From Actinomycetes bacterium (lineage in GTDB: Bacteria > Actinomycetota > Acidimicrobiia > Acidimicrobiales > RAAP-2): a DNA stretch of 8,191 bases. The notes beneath the pieces are model-generated. The model was given only the letters and a program-made list of their open reading frames with translations, was not told where the DNA came from and ran no database searches. The DNA is taken from contig JANXTQ010000233.1 of the NCBI GenBank assembly GCA_025352305.1, positions 1 to 8,191 on the forward strand. The letters run 5' to 3'. The first letter of the stretch is position 1. Each line of letters starts with the position of its first letter. A program made the position numbers and the translations under genes. Positions 1 to 7,045 of the stretch are shown here, in pieces.

Positions 1-518
1 TTAAACGAGTCGCGTACGGCCGTGCCCTCACGCAGAAACTCCGGGTTCGACACCACGGCAATGTCTGAACGATTAAGTAGATCCCGCACTCGTTCGGCAG
101 TTCCCACCGGGACGGTTGACTTATTAACGACAACTGCTCCCGGCGCCAGAAACGGAGCTATTTCAACTACCGCCGCATCAATCTGAGTCAGGTCCGCGCG
201 ACCTTCAGCTCCCGTGGGCGTAGCCACGCAGAGAAATACGACCTGACAGCCCGCTACGGCGACCGTGGCGTCGTCAACAAACGTCAAACGCCCGCTGGCG
301 AGACACTGGCTGAGAATCTCCTCGAGACCCTCTTCCATAATGGGCGAGTGACCGGCTTGCAAGGTCTCTCGGCGATGGTGATCGCGCTCCGCCACCACCA
401 CTTGATGACCAAAGTGAGAGAGCAAAACCGCGGTGGGAATCCCCACGTACCCCGCTCCAATGACCGCGATCTGCACTCGCTCGCGCGCTACGCCGTTGGT
501 GTCGGCGGGGGTGGCCAT
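1..518 (-). CDS. ugd: UDP-glucose 6-dehydrogenase, N-terminal part (cut by window edge)
   Basis: This enzyme oxidises UDP-glucose to UDP-glucuronate with two NAD+, supplying precursors for surface polysaccharide in the cytoplasm. Only the first 172 codons are present; the frame is open to base 1. The Rossmann dinucleotide motif GAGYVG is at residues 21-26, and an acidic residue (E44) ends strand 2 where the family usually has Asp. CVATPTG (97-103), NKSTVPVGT (132-140) and SNPEFLREG (157-165) follow. The last motif favours UDP-glucose over UDP-ManNAc dehydrogenases. The catalytic Cys lies in the missing part. The ATG at 518 is 12 bp after the rmlD stop and has no clear ribosome binding site. 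A GTG at 476, just before VQIAVIGAGYVG, would remove a 14-residue extension and fits the family's usual N-terminus better. It is probably co-transcribed with rmlD and birA. The family call is secure; the exact start is not. Confidence 0.93.
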   Translation of the reverse strand, partial: MATPADTNGVARERVQIAVIGAGYVGIPTAVLLSHFGHQVVVAERDHHRRETLQAGHSPIMEEGLEEILSQCLASGRLTFVDDATVAVAGCQVVFLCVATPTGAEGRADLTQIDAAVVEIAPFLAPGAVVVNKSTVPVGTAERVRDLLNRSDIAVVSNPEFLREGTAVRDSF

Positions 519-530
519 GAGGGGTCTAAC

Positions 531-1439
531 TTACCGTGCGTCCAAAAACCGCGCAAGACCGTTACTCCACGCTCGAGGAGCCCCGTAACCACTCGACGTC
601 CATTTGTGCGTACTGAGGTCGCTGCGTGCGGGACGCTTGGCGAGCGGCACGGGGTCGAGGTCGCTCGTTAGTACCGAGTGGACAAGCTCATCGTTGCCTA
701 CAACGTGTCGAGCCACCGCGCGTGCAATGTCCAGCCACGTAACGTCCTCGCCGTTAGCGAAGTGCCACATTCCCGCTGGTTGATCTCGAATGACGCTTAC
801 CAGTGCCCGGGCCAGATCTGCTGAGAACGTTGCGGTGCCGCGCTGATCACTCACAAAGCGAACTGATTCGCCGCGGCTCACTCGATCAGCGATGAGGTGA
901 ACGACATTTTTGCCGCGTACTCCGAGTACCCACGAGGTTCGTACGACCGTGTCGTTCGCGGCACAGGCCAACTCCCCCGCTCGCTTCGTGAGTCCGTATA
1001 CATTCAGAGGATTCGTGACGTCGTCTTCGACGTAGGCCGCGCCCTTGTTGCCATCAAAAACAAAATCCGTGGAGACCGTAATGAGATGGCACTGGACCTC
1101 GCCGCACAGTTCGCTGAGCACTCCCACGGACGTGTCATTCAGTTCCGTGCAGGCCACGGCGTCATTTTCCGCGGCGTCCACTCGCGTATACGCCGCCAAA
1201 TTCACCACCACGTCCGCACGAACATTTTTAAGAACACGTGCCACGTCGTCGCGTCGCGTGACGTCCAGGTCGCGGTGCGAGAGGGCGATCACGTCAAATT
1301 CGCCGGGGAAAATTTCTCGTGAGTCCGGTTGCCACGTCGGGTCCGATCCCGGCACACTCTCAGCTCGCAGCGTGTCGACGAGGTCCACGCCAACTTGACC
1401 CGTCGCGCCGGTTACGAGAACGCGCAGTGCGCCACTCAC
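531..1439 (-). CDS. rmlD: dTDP-4-dehydrorhamnose reductase (RmlD/RfbD family)
   Basis: This is the last step of dTDP-L-rhamnose synthesis: NAD(P)H-dependent reduction of dTDP-4-dehydrorhamnose in the cytoplasm. The 302-residue protein has a normal family length and is an extended short-chain dehydrogenase. The cofactor loop GATGQVG is at residues 11-17 and NLAAYTRVDAAE at 80-91. STDFVFDG is at 123-130; the family usually has Tyr where F126 stands. The catalytic YxxxK is Y148/K152 in YGLTKRAGE, followed by RTSW (167-170) and GTATFSADLA (201-210). About 25 extra residues lie between the first two strands (roughly 26-50). The GTG start overlaps the birA stop as GTGA, and a GGAGG lies 10 bases upstream inside birA, supporting coupled translation. 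The rmlA, rmlB and rmlC genes are not in the window. A related NAD-dependent sugar epimerase/reductase is the main alternative, but the C-terminal motif around PLAKRPARSDL favours RmlD. Confidence 0.88.
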   Translation of the reverse strand: MSGALRVLVTGATGQVGVDLVDTLRAESVPGSDPTWQPDSREIFPGEFDVIALSHRDLDVTRRDDVARVLKNVRADVVVNLAAYTRVDAAENDAVACTELNDTSVGVLSELCGEVQCHLITVSTDFVFDGNKGAAYVEDDVTNPLNVYGLTKRAGELACAANDTVVRTSWVLGVRGKNVVHLIADRVSRGESVRFVSDQRGTATFSADLARALVSVIRDQPAGMWHFANGEDVTWLDIARAVARHVVGNDELVHSVLTSDLDPVPLAKRPARSDLSTHKWTSSGYGAPRAWSNGLARFLDAR

Positions 1440-2188
1440 GGGGACTGTCCCTCCACCACGCGCAAGTGAGTGATGTCACCAACATCGATGGAGACCACCT
1501 CGCGAGACGTTTGGACTTGGAGTCGCCCACGTTCGTCAATGTCGAGTGCAACACCGTCAATCGATTGAGTTGGACCTTCGACGTGCACGTGTTGGCCGAG
1601 CGTCGACAGTGCCCCACGCAGTTCGTCGCGCAGTTCGTCACCGCGCGACTGATAGAGGGCCGCGAGTCGATTTTCGAGTTCTTCGAGGAGTAAATCGAGC
1701 ACCGCTCGAGGTTGCAACGTCACGCCCGCGATGTCTTTGATGCACGTTGATGCGTCACCGTTTGGTCCGGACCACGTGAGATTGATGCCGATTCCCACCA
1801 CGACCGCGAGATCGACGTCGGGGCTCTTGACCGCTTCTGCGAGTAGTCCACCTAACTTGGCGTGGCCCACCACGAGGTCATTGGGCCACTTCAGCATTGG
1901 TCGCACCCCGCTCAGGCGAACGAGGGCGGCGCGAGCGGCCAAGGACACCGCCACCGAAACGAGGTAGCGCTCCGAGTCAAGAACTTTCGGGCGAAGCAGA
2001 ATTGAACTCAGCAGCGAACTCGATGACGGCGACTCCCACCGTCGATCGAGCCGTCCACGTCCCGCCGTTTGAAAATCAGCGCGGGCGACCAGTCCCTCGG
2101 GCTCGCCGGCGGCGGCTCGGGCGGCCAGCCACGTATTCGTAGAGTCAATGGATGCGAACTCTTCAACGCGCCAGCGAATGGGTTCCAC
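1436..2188 (-). CDS. birA: Biotin--[biotin carboxyl-carrier protein] ligase, monofunctional
   Basis: This enzyme activates biotin with ATP to biotinyl-AMP and transfers it to the carrier lysine of biotin-dependent carboxylases. In the 250-residue protein, DSTNTW (15-20) is followed by the adenylate-binding loop within TAGRGRLDRRWESP (41-54). KWPND (100-104), the catalytic lysine K111 in KLGGLL, and GIGINL (132-137) complete the catalytic domain. The SH3-like C-terminal domain of the family covers about 197-247. There is no N-terminal winged helix, so this is a class I ligase that should not act as a biotin repressor, unlike E. coli BirA. The start is a GTG with AAGG about 8 bases upstream. 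It is the first gene of the birA-rmlD-ugd run and overlaps rmlD by GTGA. It diverges across 65 bp from a gene for its probable substrate, the carboxylase with a biotin-carrier domain. Confidence 0.95.
   Translation of the reverse strand: MEPIRWRVEEFASIDSTNTWLAARAAAGEPEGLVARADFQTAGRGRLDRRWESPSSSSLLSSILLRPKVLDSERYLVSVAVSLAARAALVRLSGVRPMLKWPNDLVVGHAKLGGLLAEAVKSPDVDLAVVVGIGINLTWSGPNGDASTCIKDIAGVTLQPRAVLDLLLEELENRLAALYQSRGDELRDELRGALSTLGQHVHVEGPTQSIDGVALDIDERGRLQVQTSREVVSIDVGDITHLRVVEGQSP
1450..1454 (-). promoter_or_regulatory. Ribosome binding site of rmlD (GGAGG)
   Basis: Read on the minus strand, GGAGG ends 10 bases before the GTG at 1439 and lies within the last codons of birA. It supports the GTG as the real rmlD start. 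A small perfect dyad, GGGAC-A-GTCCC (1441-1451), partly covers the site; its one-base centre makes a stable hairpin unlikely. Confidence 0.55.
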
Positions 2189-2253
2189 GCGACAAACCTT
2201 AGGGTTTTAGCGTCGGTGCTAGAAAATACGTTCGGTTACCAACGGAGGAACAC
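2189..2253. promoter_or_regulatory. Divergent promoter region, birA / acyl-CoA carboxylase
   Basis: These 65 bp separate the two GTG start codons and must hold both promoters, unless transcription comes from further away. A 14-base interrupted dyad, AAACC-TTAG-GGTTT, lies at 2194-2207. A partly symmetrical stretch beginning CGTT and ending AACG lies at 2229-2244. Possible -10 boxes are TATTTT on the minus strand (complement of 2223-2228) and TACGTT on the plus strand (2227-2232). No convincing -35 box is visible. The promoter assignments are inference. Confidence 0.4.
2244..2248 (+). promoter_or_regulatory. Ribosome binding site of the carboxylase gene (GGAGG)
   Basis: A strong GGAGG lies 5 bases before the GTG at 2254. 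It decides this GTG as the start, which also gives the family's usual N-terminus (KKVLIANRGEIAVR). Confidence 0.8.
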
Positions 2254-4005
2254 GTGTTAAAGAAAGTCCTGATTGCGAACCGAGGCGAGATTGCCGTTCG
2301 TGTCATCCGGACCTGTCGCGAAATGGGTATCGGCACCGTGGCCGTGTACTCCGAACTTGATCGTGACGCCCTTCACGTTCGACTCGCCGACGAGGCGTAC
2401 GCGCTGGGCGGAAGTACTGCCGCGGAGAGCTATCTCAACACGCAAGCGATTCTTGACGCGATCGAACGCAGCGGCGCCGACGCCGTGCATCCGGGTTACG
2501 GATTTTTTAGTGAGAACACCGATTTTGCGCGAGCCATTACGTCTCGCGGCGTGACCTTTATCGGTCCACCTCCCGAAGCAATTGAAATCATGGGCGACAA
2601 AATTTCGTCCCGATTGGCCGCCGAAGCCGCCGGCGTTATGGGCGTGCCGGGTCGCAGCGAGACGTTGAGTGGTCCGCAAGAAATTATTGATTTCGGCAAT
2701 GACGTTGGATGGCCCCTCGCCATCAAGGCCGCCTTCGGCGGTGGCGGACGCGGAATGAAGGTCGTTCATTCGCCCGACGAGGCCGCCGATCTATTAGAGA
2801 GCGCTCAGCGTGAAGCGCTCAGTTACTTCGGACGTGCGGAGTGTTACGTCGAGCGTTACCTCACGTGGCCCCGGCACATTGAAATGCAGATCATGGCCGA
2901 CACTCACGGCAACACCGTGTGGCTCGGAGAGCGCGACTGCTCTGCTCAACGTCGGCACCAAAAGCTGATTGAAGAGTCCCCCGCGCCGAACTTTCCTGAC
3001 TCCGTTCGCCAAGCAATGGGTGCAGCGGCCGTCAAAGTGTCCGAAGCCTGCGGATACGTGAACGCCGGCACGGTGGAGTTTCTCTTTCAAGACGGAGAGT
3101 TCTACTTTCTCGAAATGAACACACGACTTCAGGTCGAACACCCCGTTACTGAATTAGTCACGGGCCTCGACCTCGTTGAGTGGCAGTTGCGCGTGGCGTC
3201 CGGCGAAAAACTGGGCTTTACCCAAGAGTCGATTGAACGACGCGGCCACGCCATTGAAGTTCGCATCAATGCGGAGGATCCCACGGGAGGGCGTTTTACG
3301 CCGTCGCCGGGCACGATCACTCGTTTTGATCAGCCCTCGGGTCCCGGTGTTCGCTTAGATGCGGGCTACCAGGCCGGAGACACGATCTCGCAGTACTACG
3401 ACAATCTCGTGGCGAAACTGGTGGTGTGGGCCGACACTCGAGACCGCGCACGTCGACGAATGTTGCGAGCTATTGAAGAAACGGTTATTGAGGGCGTGGC
3501 GACCACTCTGGCGGCCGACGTCGCGATTTTGTCCCACGAAGATTTTGCCACCGGGGTTCACTCCACCAAGTGGGTGGAAGAAACACTGGACCTGTCGGCC
3601 GTAACAGCTAGTGCAGCAAGTTCCGCGTCGACAGCGAGCGAGGAACTCGTTCGCCGAGACGTCACCGCCGAAGTAAACGGGCGCCGCGTCTCAATTGCCT
3701 TGTGGCTACCCGAGTCCGGCGCCAGTGCACCGGCGAAGAAGAGTTCAGCCAAATCGCGACGGGGAGCGAGCCACGATGCGGGTGGCGCTGGCTCAGGAAT
3801 TGTGATTGTTCCAATGCAGGGAACGATTGTCAAGGTGGTCGTCGAGGTGGGCTCGAGCGTGCAAGTGGGTGATCCGATTGTGATCTTGGAGGCAATGAAG
3901 ATGGAAAATAGCGTGGGCGCCGACAAGGCGGGCGTCATTACCCAGATCAAGGTCGCCCCGGGCGATTCAGTCAGTGCGGGCGACATCGTGGCGGTGATTG
4001 AGTGA
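2254..4005 (+). CDS. Acetyl-/propionyl-CoA carboxylase alpha subunit (biotin carboxylase + biotin carrier)
   Basis: This subunit carboxylates its own covalently bound biotin using ATP and bicarbonate, and presents it to a separate carboxyltransferase (beta) subunit. The biotin carboxylase domain covers about residues 1-445. It has KVLIANRGEIAVR at the N-terminus, the ATP-grasp glycine loop GGGGRGMK (162-169), ERDCSAQRRHQKLIEESP (226-243) and EMNTRLQVEHPVTE (287-300). An Ala/Ser/Lys-rich linker (about 450-515) leads to a carrier domain with EAMKMEN (546-552), where K549 is the biotin attachment site. At 583 residues it matches the short actinobacterial AccA-type chains and lacks the extra domain of the longer propionyl-CoA carboxylase alpha chains. 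Substrate choice is set by the beta subunit, which is not in this window, so acetyl- versus propionyl-CoA cannot be decided; the nearby mutase favours propionyl-CoA. The TGA stop overlaps the next GTG. Confidence 0.95.
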   Translation: MLKKVLIANRGEIAVRVIRTCREMGIGTVAVYSELDRDALHVRLADEAYALGGSTAAESYLNTQAILDAIERSGADAVHPGYGFFSENTDFARAITSRGVTFIGPPPEAIEIMGDKISSRLAAEAAGVMGVPGRSETLSGPQEIIDFGNDVGWPLAIKAAFGGGGRGMKVVHSPDEAADLLESAQREALSYFGRAECYVERYLTWPRHIEMQIMADTHGNTVWLGERDCSAQRRHQKLIEESPAPNFPDSVRQAMGAAAVKVSEACGYVNAGTVEFLFQDGEFYFLEMNTRLQVEHPVTELVTGLDLVEWQLRVASGEKLGFTQESIERRGHAIEVRINAEDPTGGRFTPSPGTITRFDQPSGPGVRLDAGYQAGDTISQYYDNLVAKLVVWADTRDRARRRMLRAIEETVIEGVATTLAADVAILSHEDFATGVHSTKWVEETLDLSAVTASAASSASTASEELVRRDVTAEVNGRRVSIALWLPESGASAPAKKSSAKSRRGASHDAGGAGSGIVIVPMQGTIVKVVVEVGSSVQVGDPIVILEAMKMENSVGADKAGVITQIKVAPGDSVSAGDIVAVIE

Positions 4006-5165
4006 GTGTGCTCGACCAGTCGGCGGCCGCGATTGAAGCGGTTAGCAACAGCCTCTTCGCTCTCAGTCGAACGATCCACTCGAATCCCGAAATGGGATAT
4101 CAGGAGTACATTTCCTCGGCGGCGACCGCGCGTGTCGTGGAGTCCGCGGGTTTCACCGTAGAAACCAACGCCGCCGGACTCGACACCGCATTTTGTGCGA
4201 CGGCCGGAAGTGGTTCGCTCAATATTGCCTTATGCGCCGAGTTCGATGCGCTGCCCGACGTGGGTCACGCGTGCGGTCACAACATCATTGCGGCGACGTC
4301 GGTCGGTGCGGCCATTGGCCTGGCGGCCGTTGCTGACGAATTGGACATCACCGTCACGCTGCTCGGCACCCCGTCTGAAGAAGGCGGCGGGGGAAAGATT
4401 GACCTCATCAACGCGGGATACTTCACCAACGTTCACGCCGCCTTGATGATTCATCCGTGGCCAAATGAGCGTCTCGAAGCGGCGTGCTTGGCCGTGGACC
4501 ACTTCGATGTGACGTTTACGGGAAAAACCGCCCACGCGTCGGCGGCGCCCTGGGAAGGCGTCAATGCTCTCGACGCCTTCACTATCGCCAACGTCGCCAT
4601 TTCACTTCTTCGCCAGCAGTTGGCGCCGGGTGACCAGGTCCACGGAATTGTGTCCGAGGGCGGTTCGGCCGCCAACATCATTCCTGCTCGAGTGGTGGCG
4701 CGATTTATGTGTCGAAGTGTCACTGCGCCGCGCCTGGCCGCACTACGCCAGCGGGTGGACGCGTGTTTTCTGGCGGGAGCTTCGGCTACGGGAGCCAGCG
4801 TGCAGATTGAAGAGATTGGACATCCCTTTTCGCACATGGTCTCGGACCAAGAAATACTTCGTCACTACCGTTTCGCGGCAGAAAAGCGCGGTCGTCGATT
4901 TGACCTCGACGATGAGGGAGCGCCCTTGCCCACCATTTCAACGGATATGGCCAACGTCAGTTTGATCGTCCCGTCCATACATCCATTGATGCGAATCGAC
5001 ACTCACGGCGCCGTTAACCACCAGCCGGAGTTCACGGCGGCGTGCATTACCCCATCTGCGGATCTTGCGATCATTGATGGAGCGACCGCACTCGCCCATA
5101 CGGGCGTTCACATCGCGCAGGACGCCGCCCTTCGAACTCGTCTTACCTCGGACTCTCGACGATGA
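4002..5165 (+). CDS. M20-family metal-dependent amidohydrolase (PM20D2/AbgB-like)
   Basis: This is a probable zinc- or manganese-dependent hydrolase of an amide bond in an N-acyl amino acid or dipeptide-like compound. The 387 residues have normal family length. HSNPEMGYQEY is at 26-36 and AEFDALPDVGHACGHN at 79-94. GTPSEEGGGG (122-131), HPWP (151-154), GKTAHA (174-179) and STDMANVSLIVPSIHP (313-328) follow. By comparison with M20D enzymes the metal ligands should be C91, H93, E127, H151 and H340. All are present, so it should be active. DALP-x-GHACGHN and PSEEGGGG are typical of the branch holding p-aminobenzoyl-glutamate hydrolase AbgB and the beta-alanyl-lysine dipeptidase PM20D2. The true substrate is unknown. 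The GTG start overlaps the carboxylase stop as GTGA with no strong ribosome binding site, which suggests translational coupling. No signal peptide is seen, so it is cytoplasmic. Confidence 0.88.
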   Translation: MSVLDQSAAAIEAVSNSLFALSRTIHSNPEMGYQEYISSAATARVVESAGFTVETNAAGLDTAFCATAGSGSLNIALCAEFDALPDVGHACGHNIIAATSVGAAIGLAAVADELDITVTLLGTPSEEGGGGKIDLINAGYFTNVHAALMIHPWPNERLEAACLAVDHFDVTFTGKTAHASAAPWEGVNALDAFTIANVAISLLRQQLAPGDQVHGIVSEGGSAANIIPARVVARFMCRSVTAPRLAALRQRVDACFLAGASATGASVQIEEIGHPFSHMVSDQEILRHYRFAAEKRGRRFDLDDEGAPLPTISTDMANVSLIVPSIHPLMRIDTHGAVNHQPEFTAACITPSADLAIIDGATALAHTGVHIAQDAALRTRLTSDSRR

Positions 5166-5461
5166 TCATTGAACACGCCCTGCTCGAGGTAACGCCGGGA
5201 CGAGAGAGTGATTTCGAGATCGCTATGGGCAAGGCGTTTGCCATTATTGAGGGCGCTGCGGGATGTCACGGAGCATCAGTGCGACGCCAACACGAAGACT
5301 CCTCTACGTATTTACTCGTGGTGAAGTGGGAGACCGTGGCCGATCACATGGACGGTTTTCGCCCGTCGGCGGCCTACGAAGAGTGGCGACAACTGACTCA
5401 CCCGTTTTACGCGACAGCGCCGCGGGTCACGCACTTTCTCGAACCCATCGCGCGCAGCTAG
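5162..5461 (+). CDS. Small antibiotic-biosynthesis-monooxygenase (ABM) fold protein
   Basis: This 99-residue protein has the dimeric alpha-beta barrel pattern of the ABM family. Its N-terminal strand (IIEHALLEVTPGRE) is followed by a helix (residues 19-34), then YLLVVKWETVADHMDGFR (50-67). The ending AYEEWRQLTHPFY (71-83) is also usual in the family. ABM proteins include cofactor-less quinone or polyketide monooxygenases and haem-degrading enzymes, but many have no known role. No specific substrate can be read from this sequence. The ATG overlaps the amidohydrolase stop as ATGA, so it is the third member of a coupled carboxylase-amidohydrolase-ABM unit. Its TAG stop directly abuts the stop of the mutase on the other strand. 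The fold call is fairly secure; the function is not known. Confidence 0.8.
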   Translation: MIIEHALLEVTPGRESDFEIAMGKAFAIIEGAAGCHGASVRRQHEDSSTYLLVVKWETVADHMDGFRPSAAYEEWRQLTHPFYATAPRVTHFLEPIARS

Positions 5462-7045
5462 TTAGCTCGGCTGGTACACGCCGAACTCGCCACGCAAGAC
5501 GTCGGCGACTTCTCCGAGGGTGGCCAAACGAGCCAGAGCCTGCTTCATGGGATAGAGCACATTGGCTGATCCGCGCGCCGCGGTGGCCAGATCGTCCAGT
5601 GCGGCGCGAACAGCCGCGTCATCTCGGCGAGTCTTAAGTTGCGCGACCCGTGCGGTCTGCGCTCGCTGTTGGTTGACGTCGACGGGAAAAACGTCGGTAA
5701 TGCTGGCGTTGTCGTCAATGAAGCGATTAACTCCGACGACTACTTTGTCACCCCGATCAACGGCACGCGCAAACTCGTACGCCGCGGATTCAATTTCGTC
5801 CTGCATGTAGCGCGCTTCAATTGCCGCAACCGCTCCACCCATCTCGTCGATTGTCGCAATGTACTCGCGAGCACGTGCTTCGACCTCGTCGGTGAGAGCC
5901 TCCACAAAGTACGAGCCGCCCATTGGGTCTGACGTGTCGGCGACTCCGGACTCGTAACCCACAATCTGTTGGGTGCGCAGTGCGAGTTTCGCCGCGTGCT
6001 CCGTCGGAAGTCCGAGTGCTTCGTCAAAGCCGTTCGTGTGCAAACTTTGCGTTCCGCCCATGGCGGCCGCCAATGCCTGCAGCGTGACGCGAACGACGTT
6101 GTTGAGCGGTTGTTGTGCGGTCAGCGTGGAACCGCCCGTTTGGGTGTGAAAGCGCAGCATCATGGATCGTGGATCAGTCGAACCAAATCGGTCCTTCATG
6201 ATTGAAGCCCACAGGCGACGCGCTGCTCGGTACTTCGCCACCTCTTCAAAGAGATTGTTGTGCGCATTAAAAAAGAAGCTCAGTCGCGGGGCGAAGTCAT
6301 CGAGACGAAGTCCCGCGGCCATAGCGGCCTCGACGTAGGCAATTCCGTTGGCCAAGGTGAACGCAATCTCTTGCACCGCGGTAGACCCGGCTTCACGAAT
6401 GTGATATCCCGAAATCGAGATGGTGTTCCAGTTCGGCATCTCTTTGGCGCAGTAGGCAAAGGTGTCAACGACCAGTCGCATGGACGGCCGCGGCGGATAG
6501 ATGTAGGTGCCGCGCGCTACGTACTCTTTTAAAATGTCGTTTTGAATAGTGCCGCGTAGCTGATCGCCCCGAACGCCTTGTTCTTCCGCCACCAACTGGT
6601 ACATCAACAGCAGAGTCGAAGCGGTGGCGTTAATCGTCATTGACGTCGTGACGTCATCAAGCGGTAGTCCCGCGAGGAGCAGGCGCATATCTTCGAGCGA
6701 CGAGATCGCCACGCCGACTTTGCCGACTTCGCCCTCCGCGCGCGCGTGATCCGCGTCGTATCCCATCTGGGTCGGCAGATCAAAGGCACAACTCAGGCCC
6801 GTTTGTCCCGCCCCGAGGAGGAATTTGAATCGTTCATTAGTTGCTTCCGCGGTACCAAAACCCGCGTACTGACGCATCGTCCACAGTCGGCCGCGGTACA
6901 TCGTGGGGTGCACGCCTCGGGTGTAGGGAAACTCACCCGGTGAGGCCAACTGAGTGGCCTCGTTAAAGCCAGCGAGGTCTGAGGCACCGTATACCGGCTT
7001 GATCTCGATTCCCGAGTCCGTAAATCGTCCGTCCGGGTTACTCAC
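5462..7045 (-). CDS. B12-dependent acyl-CoA mutase large subunit, methylmalonyl-CoA mutase type
   Basis: This is the catalytic barrel subunit of a coenzyme-B12 radical mutase, most likely interconverting (R)-methylmalonyl-CoA and succinyl-CoA. From the GTG at 7045 it has 527 residues. [11 protein letters not shown] is near the N-terminus with Y60, and [18 protein letters not shown] contains R178. [11 protein letters not shown] contains Y214/H215. [16 protein letters not shown] and [18 protein letters not shown] follow. Y60 and R178 match Tyr89 and Arg207 of the Propionibacterium enzyme, which hold the substrate carboxylate; isobutyryl-CoA mutases carry Phe/Gln there. Ethylmalonyl-CoA mutase is not excluded. 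The chain ends where the linker to the B12 domain would begin, and no DxHxxG cobalamin motif is present. It is therefore a split-type large subunit needing a small subunit from elsewhere. A TTG at 7054 adds three residues; GTG is preferred although neither has a ribosome binding site. Confidence 0.92.
   Translation of the reverse strand: MSNPDGRFTDSGIEIKPVYGASDLAGFNEATQLASPGEFPYTRGVHPTMYRGRLWTMRQYAGFGTAEATNERFKFLLGAGQTGLSCAFDLPTQMGYDADHARAEGEVGKVGVAISSLEDMRLLLAGLPLDDVTTSMTINATASTLLLMYQLVAEEQGVRGDQLRGTIQNDILKEYVARGTYIYPPRPSMRLVVDTFAYCAKEMPNWNTISISGYHIREAGSTAVQEIAFTLANGIAYVEAAMAAGLRLDDFAPRLSFFFNAHNNLFEEVAKYRAARRLWASIMKDRFGSTDPRSMMLRFHTQTGGSTLTAQQPLNNVVRVTLQALAAAMGGTQSLHTNGFDEALGLPTEHAAKLALRTQQIVGYESGVADTSDPMGGSYFVEALTDEVEARAREYIATIDEMGGAVAAIEARYMQDEIESAAYEFARAVDRGDKVVVGVNRFIDDNASITDVFPVDVNQQRAQTARVAQLKTRRDDAAVRAALDDLATAARGSANVLYPMKQALARLATLGEVADVLRGEFGVYQPS

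Noticed and set aside
897..1322. 141-codon plus-strand frame opposite rmlD
   Set aside because: It is antisense to a conserved reductase, has no recognisable domain, and lacks a ribosome binding site; it is a shadow frame.
2194..2207. AAACC-TTAG-GGTTT as a riboswitch or attenuator
   Set aside because: The stem is short and AT-rich, and the region is too small for a known riboswitch class; it is kept only as a possible operator.
2257..2769. 170-codon minus-strand frame opposite the biotin carboxylase domain
   Set aside because: It lies opposite the highly conserved N-terminal carboxylase sequence and shows no family motif of its own.
3558..4079. 173-codon minus-strand frame opposite the carboxylase carrier domain
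   Set aside because: Its composition mirrors the biotin-carrier region and linker on the true strand, and it crosses the coupled GTGA junction; it is a shadow frame.
5456..5467. AGCTA-GT-TAGCT as a bidirectional terminator
   Set aside because: The two-base centre cannot form a hairpin loop, the arms are only 5 bp, and no T-run follows on either strand; the symmetry comes mainly from the two stop codons.
6641..6656. Striking 16-base inverted repeat TGACGTC-GT-GACGTCA
   Set aside because: It lies inside the mutase gene and encodes the DVTTSM part of the conserved [10 protein letters not shown] stretch, so protein constraint and chance codon choice explain it.
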